A stretch of DNA of 64,000 nt. It comes from Dasypus novemcinctus. Lineage: Eukaryota > Chordata > Mammalia > Cingulata > Dasypodidae. The DNA lies in contig NC_080683.1 in NCBI RefSeq assembly GCF_030445035.2, positions 118,901,225 to 118,965,224 on the forward strand, written 5' to 3'. This document shows positions 33,640-43,857 of the stretch, piece by piece. Made by a program: the position numbers and the translations under genes. The stretch's first letter is position 1, and every line of letters begins with the position of its first letter. The notes beneath the pieces are model-generated. The model had not been told where the DNA came from and did no database searches. It was given only the letters and a program-made list of their open reading frames with translations.

Positions 33640-33860
33640 GCAACCAGATTCTCTCCCAGATCCCTTACTTGGCCAAACTCTTCCTATCCTTCAAGTCCCA
33701 GCTCTAATCTGACGTCACTTGACATTCTGCCCCGAGTTCCCCAGAGGAGCCGGGCCCCTCTTTTCCTCTGTACACTGCATCTCTTACACCCTCCCATTCC
33801 AGCCCCAGCTCCCACCATGGCACGTGCTCGCTTCTGCATCTCCCACCAAAACTCACAGTG
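33640..33860 (+). mobile_element. L2 fragment, sense
   Basis: TCCTTCAAGTCCCAGCTCTA, CACTTGACATTCTGCCCCGA, CCTCTGTACACTGCATCTC follow the L2 3' region (TTCAGGTCTCAGCTTAAATGTCAC ...). Confidence 0.6.
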
Positions 33861-35479
33861 CAGTCGTGTGGAAGGAACACAGAAGGTAGTTGTTGACAAA
33901 TAGATAGGTGAATCCCCCTTGATAACTTAACAAACATCCTTTGCTAGTCCCATGGCATTCTCAGGTAGTATGTAAATATTTCTAAGGTGCCCTGAAAGTT
34001 TCATGGGCCACCATCTGTGGAGATGAATTATAACCCCACATTAATGTCAGTGTGGGTATCAGAACATATGGGCTTGGGCTCTCTCTGGGCAAGCTTTGGT
34101 CTGATGATGCACTCATCTTGGTCTGTCTTTATTCTTCAGATTGATTTGTCAGCATCTTGAGGGCATCTCCCACTCTCTGGGGAGATTCACATTAACCCAA
34201 CTTTGAAGACTTGCATAAAACTTAGAAAGCCAACTATTTATCTGCGGTGAGAGGCTAACAGCACAGCCAGCCAGAAGAGTGGAAGCTGCAGGATTAGCCC
34301 TTTCTTTGCTGTAATCAAGCTTTAAGGGAAGTCAAATCATAATTCAAAGTTTGGTAAGGGTAGCATCAGAAGAGTGGATTTAGATACATTGGATGTTCAG
34401 CAGCATCCATTTTAAGCTAGCTTGAGTCATTCAAACCAGGATGGCCACAGTCTTGCCGATGGGATCAGAATTAGTTAAGGTCTGGTGGCCACACACTCTC
34501 CATTCCTCTCCCCCAGAAAGATGGGTTTCCAGTGGGACTTCCACCTTTCTGGGGAAGGCTTGGACGGGCCTGCCACCATTTGCCCCAGGCACCGCTCCAA
34601 CCCCAGCTTCCGTGGCACTGCATCCCCTTCAACTGACTCATCTTTCCATAAAGCCATTCTCTCGTTCTTAAGCTGACTTTGCATAACTTGGCCCTGATCC
34701 TTCACTTGTTGTTTTCCATCCTTTCTAAGTCCTGGGAAGCACTTTTCAATAAATTCCCAAACGATGCCAAAAAAATAACCCTCCCCCTCTGGAGCAGGGC
34801 TGATGTGATGGAGGAGTTGGTAGCATAAGACGTGGTGGTGGGCGGGCGGCTGAAGCTCCTCCAGCCCACCTCAGCATGGAAAGGGGAAAACAACGCCCCA
34901 CCTCCCCCAGCAAAGGCTGGAGGGCAGCTCTTTCCTGGGGTAGAAGTAGAATACTAGTAGGAGGGGAGCACTGCTTCCCCCTTCTCCCTCTCTAAGAGAG
35001 AGGAGGCTTGCCTTGGCGGAGGTGAGGGGGTGGGCGTGCTGGGGCCCTGGATGCTGGCATTTGGAACCGCGGCCCTCTGATGTCACCGTGAAGCTGTTGG
35101 GAGAAAGGGCCCCCTGACTAGGAAATCCCAGCCCCTCAGAGAGGAGAGGTGGGAGCAAGGCAAAGAGTTCTGGACTTTCGCAGCTGGTGGGGGGCGGTTA
35201 GGACTTGTTTCTCCCACTGGGTGTAAATATTGCAATGACTGTCTCATGGAGGAGGCCGATACAGAATGGTGTCTCTCCATCTCGACAGAGCCCTTGGGCC
35301 GTCCAGGGACCTTGTGGATCTGCAGATCCTGCGTTTCCACCGGGGGAGGGCAGCGGGTGCTTTGGTAGGCTGCGGCTCTCCCCATTCCCTTCCCCGCCAC
35401 CTGCCCAGGCTCTCCTCCTTGCAGCTCTTGCGGTGTCCACTGTGCCGGAGCTACGAGCATTTCAGTTTGCAGCCTTGGT
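33861..35479. other. Unique DNA, no gene seen
   Basis: GC content rises from about 34,440. No exon or assignable repeat was found. Frames up to 256 codons near 35,083-35,853 run into the CpG-rich segment and are composition-driven. Confidence 0.4.
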
Positions 35480-35760
35480 CCCGTCACGTGGCAGGAAACG
35501 GGCCCCGGGTCAGTGGTGTGGGGGCAGCACGGGCTGGAAAGAGTCGGTGAGCGGGCAGATGCGCGGGGGGAGGACGGCGTGGGCGGCGGGGGCGCCGGCG
35601 GGGTGCGTGCGGGCGCGCGGGTGCGCACGGCGAGGGGCGCACGGGAACAGGTCGCGCTGGAATGTGGAAATGTTTGTCTGCGAGGACCTGTTGACTCATG
35701 TCGAAAATAGCAGAACAAGCCGGCACGGCGGCCCCCCCCCCCCCACCCCGTGTTACGGTG
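35480..35760. promoter_or_regulatory. Compact CpG-rich segment, possible CpG-island promoter or enhancer
   Basis: This is the densest CpG cluster in the window, packed at about 35,540-35,670 with runs such as GGCGGCGGGGGCGCCGGCGG. Visible motifs: CACGTG E-box at 35485-35490, TEAD-type GGAATGT at 35659-35665, AP-1 TGACTCA at 35692-35698, and a second GGAATGT just outside at 35784-35790, followed by an AATAAAAGG TATA-like stretch at 35807-35815. I see no repeat here. Whether a transcript starts here is unknown; strand cannot be decided. Confidence 0.45.
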
Positions 35761-36678
35761 GCAACGTGGGGGGAAAAGGCTGGGGAATGTCAGAGAATAT
35801 TTCTGGAATAAAAGGACGCCCCCCCACCTGGGGTCTTTTCTCTTCTTGGCCACCGCTGGCCGGCTGCGAGTCTCCGCCGCTCAGGGGCTTTGCGGGCCCC
35901 CCGTCCTGCTCTGCAGAGGTGAGGTGGAAGGAATTACAAAGAGAGAACTTTTTACAGTTTGTGGCCAAACAGCTCTCAGCAGGTCCTCCCTGCAGCTTCC
36001 CTAAATCTTCTCTCCGAAGTGTTACCATGTAATTTCTCTGCAGAAAGCCCATTTAACACCCTGACCTCCCTGGCTTGGCGCTTTCTCTTTTGAAAACCTC
36101 TTCTTTGTGCTAATTACCATAGCTACACATCGGTGGCCCGGAATTATTTTTTTCATTAAAAATAAAATAGCCCAAACTTCCAGTTAACTTCTCTCTGCAT
36201 CTTCACCACCCCCTCCCACTTCAGTTCTCTCCAGGCAGGGATGGCGTGTGGGGTTCACACCGTTATGGTCAACTTTTTCTTATTGATTCAGCTGCTTCCC
36301 CCGGTAAGCTTTCTATGGTCAGGCTGCAGAGAAGGAAGACATTTCAAAACTATTTCAAATACTCAAACTCAAACGGATAAAGGACAGTAAAAATGCTTCC
36401 GAGTTTTCCTTCGGAGTGGTTTTTGGGAACCCAAATCTTGCACCGAAAGACTCAGAAAGCATGTGGTAGGCTACCTTTAAAGTAGTTTTCTGTGATATGT
36501 TTTTTTTTTCATGATGGTAAGGAAAACAATATACATTAACAAATAAGATGAAACTGTTAGATGTGCTGTGATTGTGACACCATTCTGATTTTCAAATTCA
36601 GATTTAGATGTGCTTCTCTGTTTTCCTGCTGGGTTTACATTTCAGTCTATCCTGTGGAAAGCGTGCGTTAGTTTAGAA
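35761..36678. other. Unique DNA, no gene seen
   Basis: Well-mixed single-copy sequence between the CpG-rich segment and the hAT element. About 36,090-36,180 (GCTAATTACCATAGC, TTCATTAAAAATAAAATAGC) has a non-repetitive, AT-balanced look that could be conserved non-coding DNA. This is an impression only. Confidence 0.35.
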
Positions 36679-36871
36679 CAGGGGTTCTGAGCCTTTTTTG
36701 TTCCACGGACCCCTGTGCTGGTCAGGTGAAAACCACAGACCCCTTACTTAGCCCACACTATACTGTGTGTTATTTAATAAATATATCACACCTACACCAA
36801 TGTGTCCCCACAAGAATATTTTTGAATTTCAATTCAAGCTCACGGACCCGTTGTTAAACACAGAACCCCTG
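36679..36871. mobile_element. Non-autonomous hAT DNA transposon (193 bp), intact ends
   Basis: Terminal inverted repeats CAGGGGTTCT (36679-36688) and AGAACCCCTG (36862-36871) are perfect over 10 bp. They are flanked by identical 8-bp duplications GTTTAGAA (36671-36678 and 36872-36879), the hAT signature. Inside are GTCAGGTGAAAACCACAGAC, ATTTAATAAATATATCACAC and CACCAATGTGTCCCCACAAG. It is too short for a transposase and would have been moved in trans. Confidence 0.92.
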
Positions 36872-36879
36872 GTTTAGAA

Positions 36880-38371
36880 GAAAATGTTTTTCATGAGCCT
36901 GTCACTGGGAAATGTGCCTTTTTATTGCCTAGACTGTTGAGGGTTTTATACAATTCCGTCAGTGATTATTCCTCAGAAATAATGTCATGACTTGGTTTCT
37001 TATTGCTGTATCCATTTCATAGATGGTGAGAGAGAGGACGGGGCTACCAGGGAGGTGAAATTAGAACCCACCGTTACAGATGTTGCCCAGCTGTGGTTTA
37101 GCTTCAACACTAGATTGCAAACGTGTCTGTGCCAAATATCTGATGAAAGGTGAAATGCCTGGGGACTTGCCATCTCTGGGGCTGTTTCTAGATTTGTAAA
37201 GGGAAAACAAAGAGCTGTGGAGCAGTTCCACAATGTTAGAGAGGGAGAAACCCCTTGGAGTGCGGAAACCGTGGGCCTGTGGCTCCCCGGCCAGCTGCGG
37301 ATGAAAGCTGCTGGGGCATCCTTCACTGGCTTGTTTTTGTGAACGTCACTTCCCTGCCAGTTGCAGTGCCAGGAATTGCTGCCTTCCACGTTCTTCTTGT
37401 AATTTGGATTCCAATCTGGAAAATGTGTCGGGCAGATTCTTAGTGACCCCTCAAGACCCCACTGCTCTGGCCTCCGAGAAGTAGCTTCGGGGCAGCCCTG
37501 TCCACCCTGGAGACAGCGTCCACGCGGGCGCCACGGGAGCTTGACGGTCCTGTTCCACTGGCCTGAGGCTGTCAGTGCTGGCTTTAGAAAGTTCCCTCTG
37601 AAGTGGATGAGCTGGTGGGGTCAGTCTGCAGTCTCCATTCTCCACTGTGGGTGGGGGGTGCAGTCCCAGAGGCTCCCCCTCAGACTGGACCCTGAACCTC
37701 AAGAGGGCAGTGAGCAGGCGGAGAGGCCTCGGCAATGCTCTCGCCACGCCCGGAGGGGGTGGACAGCGCCTCTGATCTGGCCGAGCCCAAGAGGCGTGCC
37801 TGGGCCAACCCCGAACCACCTTCCTGCCCGCACTGGACTGTGCCAGGGCTCCTTCTGGGCCACGCAGAGAGCAGAAAGGCCAGAGCATGGCCTGTGAGAA
37901 GCCTCAGGGAGTTTGCTCCTCGTGCTTCCTGAAGGCCTCGCATTCTTCCAGAGCACCCTCAGCAGGGACGGGGTCCGATGCCTGCTGCGTGCTGGGCCAA
38001 AGCCCCCGCGGAGGGGGGCAGAGGCGAGGAGGACCTCGTGGGGTGCACCTGGCCGACCCCCGTGCAAGCTGAGCTTTGCCTCTGGGTGGTGGGCTCCGTG
38101 AAGGCAGCCCCTGGTCTTAGCGCCAGCGCCGGCGGGATCTGGGTCTGCGCAGGCCTGCCCCCAAAGCTCTCACGCCACGTCCTGGTGGCCTACGGTCACA
38201 GCCAGGTTAGCCGGCCCCAGCAGCTCTGCAGCCCAGGGAGCCCGTCCAGGCGCCCTCCTCTAGGGTCCCAAGCGCCCCAGCCCCTTGTCCCTCCTTTCAG
38301 TGCTCTGCGCTCATGGTGACTCACCCCCCCCCGAGGGGCCCCAGGGGACCTCCACGGCCAAGGCACTCACT
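36880..38371. other. Unique DNA, GC-rich after 37,250
   Basis: No exon or repeat recognised. Several overlapping 60-145 codon frames on both strands reflect GC content. Confidence 0.4.
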
Positions 38372-38810
38372 TAGCTGAAAAGGGCCCCAAAAGTGTCCAC
38401 ACCCCAATCCTCGAACCTCGGGCCGTGTTCCCTTACACAGGGACTTGGCAGGCGTGACGGAGTTAGGGACCCTGGGGTGGGGAGATGCTCCTGGGTTATG
38501 GGGGGTCTGGTGTCATCACAGGGTCTTAATGAGGGGCCAGGAGGGTCAGGGTCAGAGAAGGACACGAACGGGCAGACGCGGAGGTCACAGTGATGCCACC
38601 ACAGCCTCGAAGGTGGAGGAAGGGGCGCCTCCAGTTGCAGGAAGCGTCCAGAAGGCGTTCTCCGCTGGGGCCTCCCGATGCAGCTCAGGCTGGCCCGTGC
38701 CTCGATGGCAGCCCCGCAGGAGCCCCCGGGGGCTTCTGACCACCTGAGCCATCAGGTACCAAGGCTGAGTTGTGCCACGGTGCGAAGCTGTTACAGCAGC
38801 CACAGGGCAC
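38372..38810 (+). mobile_element. MLT1-type MaLR solo LTR, sense
   Basis: The order GGGCCCCAAAAGTGTCCACA, CCCCAATCCTCGAACCT, TTACACAGGGACTTGGCAGG, TGACGGAGTTAGGGACC, GTCATCACAGGGTCTTAATG, AGGAGGGTCAGGGTCAGAGA and finally GCTGTTACAGCAGCCACAGG follows a common MLT1 LTR nearly end to end. High CpG decay fits an old copy. No internal sequence is attached. Confidence 0.85.
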
Positions 38811-38915
38811 GAATGCAGGCACGTGGGCCCCTTCCTCCACTGAAAAATATTAAAAACTATTTTCATATAATTGTGTCGGTGCAAAGACACATATATCAAT
38901 ATCACATATTGAAAC

Positions 38916-39188
38916 TTTTTTTTCAAAGATGTATTTTATTTAATTCCCTCCCCCCCTTGCCGCTTGCTTGCTGTCTGCTCTCTGTGTCCATTCGGTGCGT
39001 GTTCTTCTGTGTCTGCTTGTCTCCCTTTGTTGTGTCATCTTGCTGCATCAGCTCACCGTGGGCACGGGCTGTCAGCTCTCCGCAGGCGCTGGCCAGCCTG
39101 CCTTCACAAGGAGGCCCTGGGAGGCGAACCCAGGGCTTCCCCTATGGTAGACGGGAGCCCAATCGATTAAGCCACAGCCACTTGCCAT
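38916..39188 (-). mobile_element. DAS-SINE, short form, antisense
   Basis: GAAACTTTTTTTT (left) and GAAACATTTTTTTT (right) suggest a target duplication. The body CAGCTCACCGTGGGCACGGG and CAGCTCTCCGCAGGCGCTGG is the short type of the 31.2 kb copy. The head has GGCGAACCCAGGGC (B-box side) and CGATTAAGCCACAGCC (A-box side). Confidence 0.88.
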
Positions 39189-39694
39189 GAAACATTTTTT
39201 TTTTAATCTAAAAATTCTTTAGTTCCTTTTAGTTTAAAAGACATTCAGACATTTCCAAGGTATCCTAAGCATGCGGTGGGCCCTGGCATGGCCGGGTTGT
39301 GCCTGTAGACGTGTCCATTCACGGCGTCTTACTCGCATCTGCTCGCCCTGCCGCCGTCACTTTGGATTCCGTGTAGCCAGGGGCGCGCCAGCTGGGGGAG
39401 GTCAGCTGTGCTGCTTTGCCGCCTAATCCCTTGATGAACCGGGGGCACCTCTTGGTCAGGGAGAGCTCTCCAGGCTGCTTCAAGTCACGGGACGCCAGTG
39501 TAGTCCCCTCGATATCAAACCCAATAAAAAGCCCTAGTGGAGTGAAGAATTGTGAGACTCTTGCCGTTCAGTCCTGTTCCCTGGAAGCTTCTGCATGATC
39601 AAAATTCCTTTCTTCACCTGTGCTGCAAATGCAACATAGAATGGGTTACTGGTAAAAATTTAATACTATTTAAGATCTTAGGAGGAAAAATCTC
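39189..39694. other. Unique DNA, no gene seen
   Basis: Short interval between SINE and LTR; nothing assignable. Confidence 0.4.
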
Positions 39695-40095
39695 TGCCTT
39701 AGCTTCCGAGGGCTGCCGTAATGAAGTCCCTCCAGCTGGGTGGCTGAGAAGGGAAGGTGACATCAGGCTGGGAGAGCGTGCGCCCCTGAGAGCTCTTGGG
39801 GCCCCTGCCCGCCTCTTCCCGCCTCTGCTGGTGGCGGCCATCCTCGGCGTTCTTGGCTTGTAGCTTCATCGGTCCAGGATCTGCCCCTGGATTCACAAGG
39901 CCTATTCTCCCCTTTTCTGCCTGTTTGTTGGTGACTAAGTTTCCTCTTGGAGGAACCCCTGTCATTGGCTTAGGGCCACCCTAATCCCATTTTCTCTCAA
40001 CTGACCACATCTTCAAATGTCTAAATGCATCCCTGTTCATGGGACTGGAGTTAGGACCTGCACGTATCTCTCTGGGGGATACAACGTAACTGACA
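39695..40095 (-). mobile_element. MLT1-type LTR, antisense
   Basis: It starts TGCCTTAGCTTCCGAGGGCT then GCCGTAATGAAG, parallel to reversed MLT1 ends (TGTCTTAGTCTGTTCAGGCT then GCTATAACAAAA). CATTGGCTTAGGGCCACCCT, AATCCCATTTTCTCTCAACT and ACCACATCTTCAAATGTCTA match internal MLT1 phrases, and GATACAACGTAACTGACA is the likely far end. Confidence 0.75.
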
Positions 40096-40099
40096 ATAC

Positions 40100-40195
40100 C
40101 TTACAATATATTTATATAATTAATCAGTTATATTAATTATATTTTTATAATTATATCATTAATTAATTATATTAATACTAACCGTGGTTTAAATT
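40100..40195. repeat. AT-rich, self-complementary low-complexity stretch
   Basis: Nearly pure A/T with repeated TTAATTA and TATATTAATTATAT phrases that can pair with themselves. It directly follows the MLT1 LTR and has no coding content. Confidence 0.7.
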
Positions 40196-41959
40196 TTCAA
40201 TGAATTATTTGGACTTTATCATTTTATTAGGCAAAATACTTAAAAAAGATAGCTATACATCTGACTTTTGCCACTTTATAATTTGGCTTCTGTTCTCCTA
40301 CGTAGGCAAAAATGCAAAACAAAATTTTTCCTCCTCCCTCATGTAAAATACTTGCCACACTTGGTCTTTGCAGGAAACGCTATCTTTCAAGCTTTTGACT
40401 ACAAGCGTTGATGCTGTGAATTGAAAGCTACTTCACTGCAGACCCCATGAACTGGTCCCACTTCCCCGATCACGAGACGCTTTCTTGCAAAGTCAAGGTT
40501 GAGGGAGGTTCAGAGAAGGGATGACGGAACCTGTGACCAGAGCCCTTGCTGGCTTCCTGAATTCTGGCCCTAGTGTAGGATTTCTTAGACCCCTGCTCTA
40601 ATCTGCTGCTGTTCTGGAGAAGGCTCAACTGAGAAGGAAAGCCATCAATTTCAACCGCTCAGCCCCGTGAGGTGCCTCGCAGCCAGTGGTGAAGTCCCTC
40701 TGTCATCGAGGGGCTTGCTTGAGAGGGAAGGAGACGGGCCTCCCAGCGCCTGGGTGAGGACAGGCACTGCCCCGGGCGTGCATCTGTGACCGCTGGAGTC
40801 TCTCTACCTGCCATCCGCACCAACTGTGCCCCCCTACACAGAGGCCCCAAGCGTCCTCGTTGGGCTGGTCCAGCCCTGAAGGAGCAGGTGGAGCCACCAG
40901 ATGGTTTCCTAAATTCTCGGCCAAGGTGGTGACCGGCGGTCCAGTTGCCAGGGGAAGCCTTTTGACCCCGTCCAAGGGCAACCGAAAGGAGCCACGGATT
41001 TTAGCGCTAAGAAAGGCGGGAATGGAGTGCTTGCCAATCTTGGAAGGGCTCGCTCGGCCTTAGCGCCATCTCGGTGGGAAACCTCCGCGCCATGAGGGCC
41101 AGGACGGAAGCGCAAAAGAAGAAAGCTGAGGCAGAGGTCCAAGGAAACCGTGAGCGGGAGCGCCCACGGAGACGAGGGGAGCAGGCATGCCGAATGCCGG
41201 AGGCCCGGGAACCTGTCCTGACTGCGCGCTGCTCTCTAGAACTCTACACACCGGGTCCAGAGCTCCCAGCGGTCGTCAGACTTCGTGACCCCCTCTGAGA
41301 GACCCACCTTGTTCACTCGGAAGCGGTCCCTTTGGTCCGTTGACCCGTGACGTTCCGGACTAGCTCTGTTCTCAGTTATGGCCAAGTGTTAACAATGGCC
41401 AGAAGTAAAATAAATCATCTCTTCTGCTGTCTTAGCTGAAGAATCAGAAAAAAAAAAAATTGGAAGTTTTTAGATAAAACAACACAGAATGAAAGAAAAG
41501 AAAGACTTAGAATGGAGAAATAAAAGGAAAGGAAAGGAGAAGTGAGTTGTGGGGTGGGCCCCCCGCCAACTGACCTCCAACCTGGACTCCTCCCCACGGG
41601 TTAAGGGGGTTTCAGGGCTGACGGAGGGGTGGTCCTCGCTGCAGTGGCCCCGCGCCACCTCCAGGCCCCAGGAAGCTTGCCTGGTGACCCATTTGGCAGC
41701 GGCCGGAGCGGTCCCGCTGGGCTCCCGGATGGCTCCTGCAAACAATCTCCCGGCTCCCAGGGGTCAGGCTGTAGCCCGGGGCACCCCGAGCCAGGCCTGT
41801 GGCCGGGTCTACCCGCTGGCTCCAGGAGTGTGGGGGCGTCTCCAGGAGTGTGGGGGCGTCGGCGGGAGAGCAAGGGCGGGACAGCAAGGGCGGCTCTTGA
41901 TCTCTACCCTCCCCTCTTCCTGCCCCGAGAAAATGATTCCAGGGTGCACATTTCTTTGT
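40196..41959. other. Unique DNA with a small tandem duplication
   Basis: No exon found. CTCCAGGAGTGTGGGGGCGT occurs twice in direct tandem (about 41,820-41,859), followed by GAGCAAGGGCGGGACAGCAA-type repeats. A purine tract with AAAGG units lies at 41,490-41,540. Confidence 0.5.
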
Positions 41960-42235
41960 ACATTTAGGCTCTCTTTGTGGAAAACAACTTTATTATTCAA
42001 CGTTAATAACATCAACTTTGAACCTTAATTCTGCAAACCACAGAATTTTAAAAATGCCGTAAAGGGCTGACATGGGTGCTCTTCCCCGACTCTCAAAAGA
42101 ATTGTTTTCGTAATTACTGAGCGGGGTGAAATGGAATTGTCCCCCCCGCAGTAAACAGGAGGGTGTGATGACAGCCCAAGCAAAAACATTAATCATATTC
42201 AGATTAATTAACAACGGGAAAGTTTCAGCGCATTC
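41960..42235. promoter_or_regulatory. Candidate conserved non-coding element with homeobox-type sites
   Basis: A repeat-free segment with TAATTA (42111-42116), GTAAACA forkhead core (42151-42157), TGACAG TALE-type core (42169-42174) and TTAATTAA (42204-42211) spread over about 100 bp. Short cores occur by chance, so clustering is only suggestive. Conservation with other mammals cannot be judged from one sequence. Confidence 0.3.
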
Positions 42236-42899
42236 CTAAGGCTTTATTTATTTATTTTTTAATTTTTTTTTGTGCCTTTTTTTTTTTTAAGTGGTTGAGT
42301 CTTTCATCTAATTCCGGAGTGCAAATAGATGCCTGACATATGGTCTAAGCCAAATTCCAAAGCGGAGCAAACGCAGGGCCTGCGTGTTTGGCAGGAATTT
42401 AAACCAGTTCAGGTCAGTGTCGGTGTCTGCCCGAAGAAGAGTTGTTGCAGTTCCACTGGGCTGGGAGAACAACCCAGAGGAAGATGCGGGGAACCAGAGG
42501 CCCACGCCCCCAGGGTCAGGTTTGCAGCGACTCAGAATCACCCCAAGCTGCAGGTGGGGTGTGCGCCACGTTTCGGGGCGCAGCGAGCAAGTGAGAGAGA
42601 GTGGCTTGCACGTTTGGGATGAAAGGGCCTGTCCCCCTTCCGAGGGGGCTCACCTTGCAAATCACCGCCCTTTGCAAAAGCCCATCTTCCTGTTAACTCC
42701 TCCCCTGCCGCCACCCTTTTCAATCATCCCCCTGCCTCCCGGCCGAGTGGCCTCGGGAACAAAGCGGCGTTTTCCAGCCTTTCCCACTAAAAGTTCGCCC
42801 CTCCCCCCTGTTAAAGAGGCAGTGCGGGGCTCATTTTCTCCCTCTTCTTTAATTTGTTTTGTTTTCCTGCGCCCTGGTCCTGTGAAGCTGTCATTGTTT
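42236..42899. other. Unique DNA with T-rich low complexity at its start
   Basis: 42,240-42,295 is T-rich simple sequence. The rest is single-copy with no supported exon; the 174-codon frame at 42,384-42,908 resembles nothing known to me. Confidence 0.4.
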
Positions 42900-43065
42900 G
42901 GGGGCTGATGGATCTTTCTCAGCGATACCATCGTACCGCTTGTTATTGTAACACTTATTGGTGATAAAGTTCAGACAAAAAAATTAAGCAGCTGCAACGT
43001 AGCAGCACAAATTAGTTTAATGTAAGCATTCAGGAGCAGCTGGCTGCTCGGGACTCGAGGTTAGC
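42900..43065. promoter_or_regulatory. Candidate conserved non-coding element with SOX/E-box/homeobox cores
   Basis: A non-repetitive stretch with TTATTGT (42943-42949), CAGCTG (42989-42994), an AATTAG core near 43,010 and a 16-bp palindrome GAGCAGC-TG-GCTGCTC (43034-43049) that contains another CAGCTG. No open frame or repeat explains it. The assignment is by appearance only. Confidence 0.3.
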
Positions 43066-43500
43066 TGTGGGGGAAGGGCTGGGTGCCGCCGGGTTTTTGC
43101 TCGCTCTACACAAACATTTTTGGAGGTGGCTGCTTTTGTGCTGCTCCTGGGGCAGGGTCCCCGGGCAGATCATTTATTTCGGAGGCTTTCCTGAGCAAGC
43201 AGTAACCTTCAGACACCGAGCTTGCTTTTCGCTTTGTGGCATTTGTTCTTGCTATTTTTGTATACCAACTAGCGTCATCCAGGGGGTGTCAGGAGAAAAT
43301 GACAACCGATTCCTAACAGGCCGGGACGCACCCTCCCTGCCTTTCTATCAAAGCGGATCTTGCTTTCAAGACCCTTCTCAAGCACACAGTGGGGGTGATC
43401 GTGGATGGGAGCAATGATTTTCTAGGTGGCTGCCACGGGCGTGCCCGCTCAGTGTCCCCTTCTGGTCCTGCGGGGACCCAGTGGAGGTCAGGCTTCGGCT
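43066..43500. other. Unique DNA, no gene seen
   Basis: The 116-codon frame starting at 43,067 has no family resemblance. Confidence 0.35.
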
Positions 43501-43581
43501 GAGAGTGGCCAGAGGGCGAGGGCGTGGGTGCTGCTGGCCTCGAGAGTGGCCAGAGGGCGTGGGCGTGGGTGCTGCTGGCCT
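43501..43581. repeat. Two-copy tandem duplication, 41-bp period
   Basis: 43501-43540 and 43542-43581 agree at 39 of 40 positions (unit begins GAGAGTGGCCAGAGGGCG), so the duplication is recent compared with nearby old repeats. Confidence 0.9.
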
Positions 43582-43836
43582 TGGCTTCACGCCCCCAGCC
43601 CTCCTGTGGCCAGTGGTCGCGCATTCCTGGAACCAGAAGATATTGGGATTACAAACAAAGGAAATCCCAAACTGCCTTGCCTTCGGCATGGGGCAGCTGC
43701 TTCCCGAGGGGCTCTGCTGCTTCCTGCTCGGCCCAGGGCCACCCTTGGGTACCGGTCAGCCAAGCCGTCTTCGGCCGCTTCTGGAACGTCGAGGATGTTT
43801 GGGGGCACTCGGTGGGACCTCCTTCATTCTCCCGGG

Positions 43837-43857
43837 GCTGGGGGGGGGGGGGGGGCC
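43837..43857. repeat. Poly-G run
   Basis: A near-unbroken G run after CTCCCGGGGCT. It is the longest G homopolymer in non-SINE sequence here and a likely site of sequencing or assembly length error. Confidence 0.8.

Noticed and set aside
35083-36032. Frames of 256 (minus) and 275 (plus) codons over the CpG-rich segment
   Set aside because: Both strands are open because of GC content. The predicted peptides are Arg/Gly/Pro-rich with no family resemblance.
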